From: Tetrastigma voinierianum
Lineage: Eukaryota; Streptophyta; Magnoliopsida; Vitales; Vitaceae
Assembly (NCBI GenBank): GCA_016808115.1
Contig: JAEQBH010004666.1
Span: forward strand, 1-64,000
DNA length: 64,000 bases
Reading direction: 5' to 3'
Shown: one piece after another, positions 57,671-64,000 of the stretch
Layout of the letters: each line of letters opens with the position of its first letter
Numbering within the stretch: position 1 is the stretch's first letter
The notes under the pieces: generated by a model
What the model saw: the letters and a program-made list of their open reading frames with translations, nothing else
What the model was told of the DNA's origin: nothing
The model's database searches: none
Translations under genes and position numbers: made by a program

Positions 57671-57673
57671 AGC

Positions 57674-59681
57674 TATGGCGCCCCAATCCCGGTCTAGTTG
57701 ACTGCCGTCGACCGCGGAATCTGAATGGATGTCGGGTTGCAGAAACATCACTTCCAATCGGGTAGAGTCTCCTTTATGCAGGTATCTTACGATCTATTTA
57801 ACTACATGAAACACATCCCCAAACGAGTCGATATAATCACAATGATACAATTATGGATAAAAGCGACTCTTGAGCTGCATCTTCTGATATCCATAAAAAC
57901 ATATAAATATGAATCCACTTATCCAGTAGTTCTAAGAGTTCAAATGTTTTACTCTTACTCTGATATATATTAAAATACCTGAATTCTAATACATGTAGCT
58001 TATCATCATTACCAGAGCTTTCTTCAAAATCTCGGCCTCTAGGATGAATGAGTCCTACTCCTTATAGCTCCTATTTTTGTAAAATAAGATCCTCGACGGG
58101 GGTGGGCTAATGCTCGATAGTGGAATGCTTTAAAGTGGGAACACTCACCACCTAAGTGCGGTCTGATGTTCCAAATTAAACACACATTCAAGCAAATGCA
58201 TGATCCTACTTGAATGTCACCACGACCAACTCATATCCAGGTCCCTCGACTCTCTACCTTTCGCCACAAGCCTTGTATGAAATTGTGTTTTATTAGTGGA
58301 CAACCCTCGATGTATATATATCAATTGGTAAAGCTCCAGAGCGATTGATATATTAATTGTTTAATGGACTACCCTCAGGTGAATATCAATTGGGCCACTC
58401 CAACGATTGATATTTTAATTTGGACTACCCTCAGATGATTAATATTATTAGGCAATACTCGAACCGTTTCTCTAGACTCATCTCATGCTCAGCTCCCCAT
58501 GGTCCTAGGGTGTTCCAATGCATATGGAATGTATGTATGCCAATTCCAATATAGTCTAATTCACATGTAAATATATATAAACATGCATATATTTACAAGA
58601 ACATTCAATTCACACAATCATGTCATGTAAATTCTCATTCATTCATCAAAATTAGCTTACTTGGGCTAATGATCAAACACGAGCAATTTAATTTAAATCA
58701 CTCGACCAAACACATATTTTCACATAAATATAATTTGAAACCTTTGTTTGAGAACAGTAAAACCACAGGTTCTTGTTCCTTTCAAGCCTGTTTATCGGTT
58801 CACTTGGTAGGGCAGGGTTTCTGACCATTCGGCCTCACACAAACCAATACATGATTTATTATACAAAAACACAATTTATCCACAAACTCAGCCATGGACA
58901 GTCACGGACTGCTCCGTTTTGGCTTCAAAAATCATATCAATTCGATCCCAAGGTTTGGGACCGATTAAACGGCCATTTAAGGCATCAAGCTAACCGAAAC
59001 ATTAATATAGTATTTAAACGAAGAATAAAACCCAAGTAGGGAGAAACCCCTACCTCTCGGAGTTTGTCAAAAACTCACAAATCCGGTGTCCACGCGTAGC
59101 CCTCTCGGTGAAGCGAGTTCTCCCTGCTTGTCGAAGAAACTAGACGATTCGGTGCGCGAAACTTAGAGAGAAGGAAGACACTCTCTCTCTAGAAAATGAA
59201 ATAAAAAACCTTATGTCCTTTCTCCCTTTCTTTTCCTTCCTCTCCACGTTTTCTCCCTTTTGATAAAGGAAGAGGACAACTGTTCACTATTTTGTCCTTT
59301 TCCTCATTTAAATCAATTTCTATAATGGCATACATGTCCCATGCTTTCCAGTTTTGACATTCGAGCGTGCTTGGCCGTCCGTTTTCGTATTTCTCTACTC
59401 ATACCGCCTTGGCACATGAGTCGTGTTATATGTGAGCTTCTTCGGATCGAAGTCGTTTCCGGCACGGCTTAGCGATGCCTTGAAAAGCGTGTAAATTCGA
59501 CTGTCACGGGAGTGACGAAATTTCTGCGTGCTAGCTACTTAGATTTGGCGAGAAGATTTCAACGGTGCAATCCGTTTTCACTGGTCTAGAGAGAATAAAT
59601 TACGGATTTTAGCAAAAATTAACAATTTGTGTCCGAGTACGATTTTGCCTTTTCCCAAAATTTGAATTTCTCGGGTCTTAC
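57674..59681 (-). repeat. chromovirus 5' LTR
   Basis: Pairs with 49377-51366. The inner end reads TATGGCG where the other copy has TGTGGCG, and the outer end TCTTAC lacks the final A. Confidence 0.92.
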
Positions 59682-61315
59682 GTGGGCTGAAGTTGGAGTT
59701 TTGACAAACTGCGCGAGATAGAGGGGTTTTATTCTACTTGTTTTTACTCTTGGTTGCAGTTTGTAGTGTATTGGTTTGAGAACAATGAGTGGTAGTTTGA
59801 TCGATCCCAAAACTTGGGGCCAAAAGTGTTGGAGAATTTTGGAGCCATTTGTGCGGTCGGGTGGCTATTGTAGGAAATTTGTTTGAGGTGTTGTTTCATA
59901 ATTTATAAAATAAATTGTGTGTTGGTGTGGGAGACCCCGGAAATGGGTATGAAATTGGGTTCCTGAGAAGAGCCAAACGTTTGGTGAAGTGGGTGCGCGG
60001 CCTTGTTATGTTTTGGAATTTGACCAAGCAGTCCGGGTTTGTGGGAATAGTGACATGTGAATAGTGACATGAATAATAATCACGGAATATTTTGTGAGAA
60101 AATGTACTTGGTTGAGTGATTCAAATTGAATTGCTTGTGTACGTTAATTAGCCCACGCGAGCTAATTTTTGTGTAATTGATTGAGAAATTGTTTAAGAGA
60201 ATGGCTTGAGTTGTGTGGAATTAATAGGTTAATGCATAAGCTTGATGTGTTAACATAATGTCACAATTATATGAAATATAATTGTGTGTATAGGCCTTTG
60301 GAGATGAGATTGTGATTTACTCAATTATATGGAATATAATTGTGTGTTTAGGGCATTGGAGATGAGATTGTGAATTGTTCAAATGAGCTAATTTGGGTGA
60401 TGTTTGATGAATATTGAATAGCTCAAGTGAGCTAGTTTGGGTGATGGTTGATCCATGTTAAATTACATGGTGTGAATGTAATTTCAACAGACTCTATGCA
60501 TAATTATTATATTGTATAAAAATAATTGAAATTGCATAATGCATTTCATATGCAGGTAACCTAAATTTAGGTGTGAGTGCATGACATGAATTTAGAAAAG
60601 CGAACATGGTTGCGAAAGGAATTTCACGGGATGATTTTAGAAGAATTGGGTTGGGGAGAGATGGCCCAGCGGATCATTCGGATGAGGACCATGAAGCCCA
60701 TTTTGAAGCTGTGACCCGGTCGCCTCGGAAGGTAGTCCCGTATTTTTGCAAGCGCTTTGTTGGTTATTTTCAAACGACAAAGTTTTGTTTTAGAAATGAT
60801 ATTTTTCTCACATACATGGCTTAGGCAAGAGTGTGAGGAGTTGGTGAGGACCGGGAACATGGGAATGGGCATGTAGACATTCAAGTAGGATCAAATGTTT
60901 ACTTAGTGTGTGTTTAAGTGGAACATTGCATATGCACTTAGGTGGAGAAGTAGCCCATTTAAGGGTGATTCCACTACTTGTGCGATAGCTCACCACAATC
61001 GAGACATTTTTTGGTGCGGGCGCTGAGAAAACGGCTCTTCTTAGAGGCCGATTTTGAAGAAAGCTAGGTTGTGGTTTTGATGTTTTTAGATAATATGTAT
61101 TAAAATTGTAGATTTTAATATGTATTTGTATTAAGAGTAATAAAATAACTCTTGGACTATTGGAATATAGTTGGGTACATGTTTGATGAGTGATGCGGGG
61201 GCCCAAGTGGTCATTTTACTCGAGGTATGTGTCTCGCGTCTGAGATACTTGGGTGTCCGCGGGTTGGCGGGCGGTCGACGATTTTAGGTTTTAGGCGTCG
61301 CCTTGACTAAGTTGC
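59682..61315 (+). mobile_element. 3' half of the split plus-strand gypsy LTR
   Basis: It reads as a relative of the chromovirus LTR in reverse orientation (GATCCCAAAACTTGGGGCC near 59804, AATTAGCCCACGCGAGCTAATTT near 60148, CTTAGGTGGAGAAGTAGCCC near 60939, GCGGTCGACGATTT near 61271). The 5' part is missing because the chromovirus sits in it. Confidence 0.7.
60240..60455. repeat. two short tandem duplications in the split LTR
   Basis: AATATAATTGTGTGTATAGG and AATATAATTGTGTGTTTAGG with GAGATGAGATTGTGA are about 67 bp apart (60275, 60342). GAGCTAATTTGGGTGATG and GAGCTAGTTTGGGTGATG follow about 51 bp apart (60384, 60429). Confidence 0.85.
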
Positions 61316-62639
61316 ACATTTTTTTACATATAAAATAAACTTATAACAAAGCATATATTATAAATTGAATTATATTATGTATTTTAAAATAATAACATAG
61401 AGATAGGGGTGCTTTGTAAGACGGACCTAAGGGCACATGGGTCGAGACCTAGCCTAAAATAAGTTTATAGTATGATCCTTTTAAGACGGACTGGGGCCAA
61501 GCAGCCCTCGCAGCGGGGCCGTGGGCCGTGGGCCATGGGCCTCTGGCTTTTTGGAAACCCCCAATCTTATTAAACTCAAAATAAACATATATTTCGTTCC
61601 TATAAGATTTTAACCTAAGCTTGTAAGGATTTGATCAAATCGAACTTAAATTTATAATCCTCAAATTTGGGATGAGTTTGGATTCATCATTAATTCCATT
61701 TAATCATTAAAAATTACACCTTAATCTCATTTATATATTAAAAAAAAAAAAAACCCATAATTTTCTAGATTTAATGAGATAGTTACATGTATTTGACAAT
61801 TTAATAGAGATAATATTTAAAAATATAAGCAATATTTAAAAGAAAAACATCTATTTGGACAGTATTTGAGAAAAGTAGTTTTAGAAAACAATTGTTGAAA
61901 ACTATTTTTGTGTTTGTTTGTAAATCAAAATTTTATGTAAGAATTTGAAATGTTTTTAACTAATCTTTATATTTTAAAATTTATAAATGTAAGTTTTTAA
62001 AAATCATTATTTATGTTTTTATAATTTTTCCTATTAATATTTTAAAAACCAGTAAAAACAATTAAAGATCATGTCCTTTTTCTATCAACAATATAAAACC
62101 ATTTTTTGGCTGTCGGGTTTCTTAACATTATTTTTCTTAAAAAAATAGAAAACACTTCTAAAAATCGTTAGAAAGCAAGGCTAAAAAAAATCATTTATTG
62201 CTTCTTTTTCTTTACTTTTTTTAATATTATTTTTAATCTTATGAATTCAAACTTTTACCTCTAAAATGTGATACTCGATTTTATACAGTGAAAATTCTTG
62301 CTTTAAAAACATTTCACTAATAATTTTCAGCAATAATTACAATGCTAGTAATAACTTATTTTTATTTTTCATATTTCTTGGCTTGTAAAACCACCTAGAA
62401 GAAATGAATAGGTAGTTTGATTATGTAAGATTCAGGAGGGTGTATGGTACGTTAATAGCCCAATGGGGTTGCGTTTGTCTTGTGAAAGATTTTTAGTGTC
62501 ATTGTAGTATTCTTGGAAGTTGTTATTAAGAGTTAAATTGTAAAGTTTTTCAAAAAATTGTGGCATTTTGCAATTAAAGAAAGTGGAGGGGTGAAAGTCT
62601 AGTATGGAATTTCAAAGATAATAATATTAATAAATTGTC
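61316..62639. other. AT-rich spacer with a GGGCC-rich repeat (61325-61560)
   Basis: TATGTATTTTAAAATAATAA with ACATAG, then AGGGGTG and GACGGACCTAAGG and a GGGCCGTGGGCC run mirror 47985-48190 in reverse complement. The rest (61570-62640) is very AT-rich with no coding motif. Confidence 0.4.
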
Positions 62640-63299
62640 AAAATAATTCGGGGAAATTAGAAAATTCTCTAGATCTGGATGGCTGAGCGAGCGTGCTTAG
62701 TTTAAGTTTATTATAGATTAAATCCTGAGTGACGGAAAAGTTCGTTGAATTAAGAACGGTCGGAATATTTCACGGTACAGGCGGCAATTGTAGAGTGAAA
62801 CACGAAGCGGGATTTTAGAAAATGCCGAAAAATGTAAAATATTTAAAAGAATATTCAATTAGGATAAATGAAATTGAAAGCGGAACCCGAAATAATTTGT
62901 TTGGTGAAAGCAGTTGATAAGGGAAAGAAAAAGGGACATGTGGGTCCCACTTAAAATAAATAAATAAAAAAGATAAAAATAGAAAAGGAAAGCTAGAGGA
63001 CGGAATGACAGAGGGCGTGGAAAGAGAGTGACGAGATTTTTTAATTTTTTTCTCTCTTCGTTTTTCAGTTTACGAATCGGATGGTAAGATTTTACGTCGG
63101 GTAAAACGAGAAAGTTTATCTATGCGACGAGGCTACGGCGTGGAGTGCACCAAAAACAGGATTTCAGGGAATTCAGGTAAAAGTTCGGAAAATCTTATTT
63201 TTGTTTTCTCGGTTCTGGATTCTAACGGTCGAAATTTTGGACCAGATTTAGTACTCACGTGTGAGCTACGCGTGAATAAATCATGGTTTAGCCAATGTT

Positions 63300-63470
63300 T
63301 GAATACGTATGAATAGTGAATACGTATGAATAGTACTAAAAATAGTGAATCACATTATATAAATAGTGCTATGAATGGTGAATCATTATATGAATAGTGA
63401 ATAATATTAAATGAATAGTGTTATGAATAGTGAATCGTATGAATAATTACTATGAATAGTGGAAATCGTT
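63300..63470. repeat. degenerate ATGAATAGTGAAT repeat
   Basis: About a dozen copies of GAATAGTGAAT or GAATAGTG with irregular spacers. Other LTR copies have it once or twice (GTGAATAGTGAAACC near 35648). Confidence 0.85.
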
Positions 63471-63654
63471 AAGTTTTATACTATACGCGAGGCGATTAAT
63501 GTTTTCTGGTATTCGTTTGAGTGTGTGGAAGTTAAAAGAAGCAAAGTGGGAAAGTTGTAGATTAGGTCTTTCGAGTTTTGGTAAACAAAAGGTAAGTGTT
63601 CACAAACTGTTTTTCAAATATAGTGTATTGTGGCCCATAAACTATTTTACCTTT

Positions 63655-63890
63655 GGTATTTAATGGTTTTGATTGTAAACCATATTTGAAAAGCAAGCAA
63701 TCAGTTTAGCAAGCAAGCAAATGGTTTTGATTTTAAACCATATGTGAAAAGCAAACAAGGAATGGATTTTGATTTATTCAACCATACTTTTAAAAAAGCA
63801 GTAAGTTTAGTAAGCAAGCAAATAGTTTTGAATTATCAAAATCATATTTAAAAGACGAAACAAGCAAGCAAACAAAAATATTTTAAACAG
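63655..63890. repeat. about three copies of a unit of 60-90 bp with TTTTGATT...AACCATA...AAGCAAGCAA
   Basis: GGTTTTGATTGTAAACCATA (63664), GGTTTTGATTTTAAACCATA (63723), GGATTTTGATTTATTCAACC (63764) and a weaker copy near 63825 each precede AAAAGCAA or GCAAGCAA words. Confidence 0.8.
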
Positions 63891-64000
63891 ACCTAATTAA
63901 AATCCCTAGTTCTAAGCAAGCATCTTAGGTGGAGAATTATTCAGGTACATGCATTGTGATGTTAGGATATCATTCATGCATTTAGATTTGCACGGTCGAG

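Larger units (their letters stand above)
49377..59681 (-). mobile_element. Ty3/gypsy chromovirus (Tekay/Del-like), structurally complete
   Basis: LTRs of 1990 and 2008 bp flank a 6.3 kb interior with PBS and polypurine tract in the right places for minus-strand orientation. The interior codes gag with a zinc knuckle, protease, RT with FVDD, RNase H, integrase and a chromodomain-like tail. The 3' LTR (left) starts TGTAAGACG on the minus strand and ends GGGCGCCACA. Possible target duplication CGTGC/CGTGG with one mismatch. All coding is broken by frameshifts, so mobility would need help. Confidence 0.93.
62640..64000 (+). mobile_element. gypsy LTR of the split-LTR family, plus orientation, running off the window
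   Basis: ATTCTCTAGATCT near 62670, a T-rich run with CTCTCTTCG near 63050 and ATGCGACGAGGCTACGGCG at 63122 follow the order of the other LTR copies, so this is a second member. It has an expanded GAATAGTGAAT stretch not seen in them. The left limit is uncertain. Confidence 0.55.

Overview
The window looks like nuclear DNA from a flowering plant. There are no operons, no long intact ORFs, no rRNA and no CRISPR. Nearly all of it is LTR retrotransposon sequence of plant Ty1/copia and Ty3/gypsy types, plus tandem repeats and AT-rich spacers. The only host gene I recognise with some confidence is a short phytocystatin (cysteine protease inhibitor) gene on the minus strand at about 37.16-37.54 kb. 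The species cannot be named from the sequence alone.

Layout. (1) 1-9.2 kb: the 3' part of a decayed plus-strand Ty3/gypsy element (gag zinc finger, protease, RT, RNase H, integrase in order). Behind it lie a purine-rich stretch, a GC-rich array of 12 or so units of 89 bp, antisense coding-like sequence and an LTR-like end. This design is known from the Tat lineage. (2) 9.2-9.9 kb: AT-rich host flank that once joined the end of the cystatin gene. (3) 9.91-37.16 kb: one minus-strand Ty1/copia element bounded by the duplicated target site AACAC. It is swollen to 27 kb by insertions into its gag gene: a 20.8 kb minus-strand gypsy element (13.57-34.34 kb) with LTRs of 3.7 and 3.0 kb, and a 1.9 kb solo LTR (34.62-36.56 kb). 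The gypsy element is itself split in gag by a 3 kb element with terminal direct repeats (26.84-29.85 kb). (4) 37.16-41.75 kb: cystatin gene, its TATA box and upstream AT-rich DNA with small repeat arrays, an (AT)39 microsatellite and an unidentified gene-like stretch. (5) 41.75-46.32 kb: six tandem copies of a unit of about 770 bp. (6) 46.3-64 kb: a complete minus-strand chromovirus (Ty3/gypsy with a chromodomain-like tail, 49.38-59.68 kb, about 2.0 kb LTRs, PBS and PPT visible). It is inserted inside a plus-strand LTR of a related family, whose halves lie on either side. Further copies of that second LTR are at 46.3 and 62.6-64 kb.

The order of events can be read from the nesting: cystatin gene, then copia insertion next to its stop codon, then gypsy and solo-LTR insertions into copia gag, and the small element in gypsy gag. 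All pol genes carry many frameshifts and stops, so no element appears able to move by itself. Copies of the same repeat differ largely by short indels, so part of the damage may be assembly error. I found no convincing new multi-gene system. The most interesting points are the cystatin/copia junction, the 183-bp units that explain the LTR length difference, the 770-bp array, and the clustered GTCGCGAC palindromes in the chromovirus leader.
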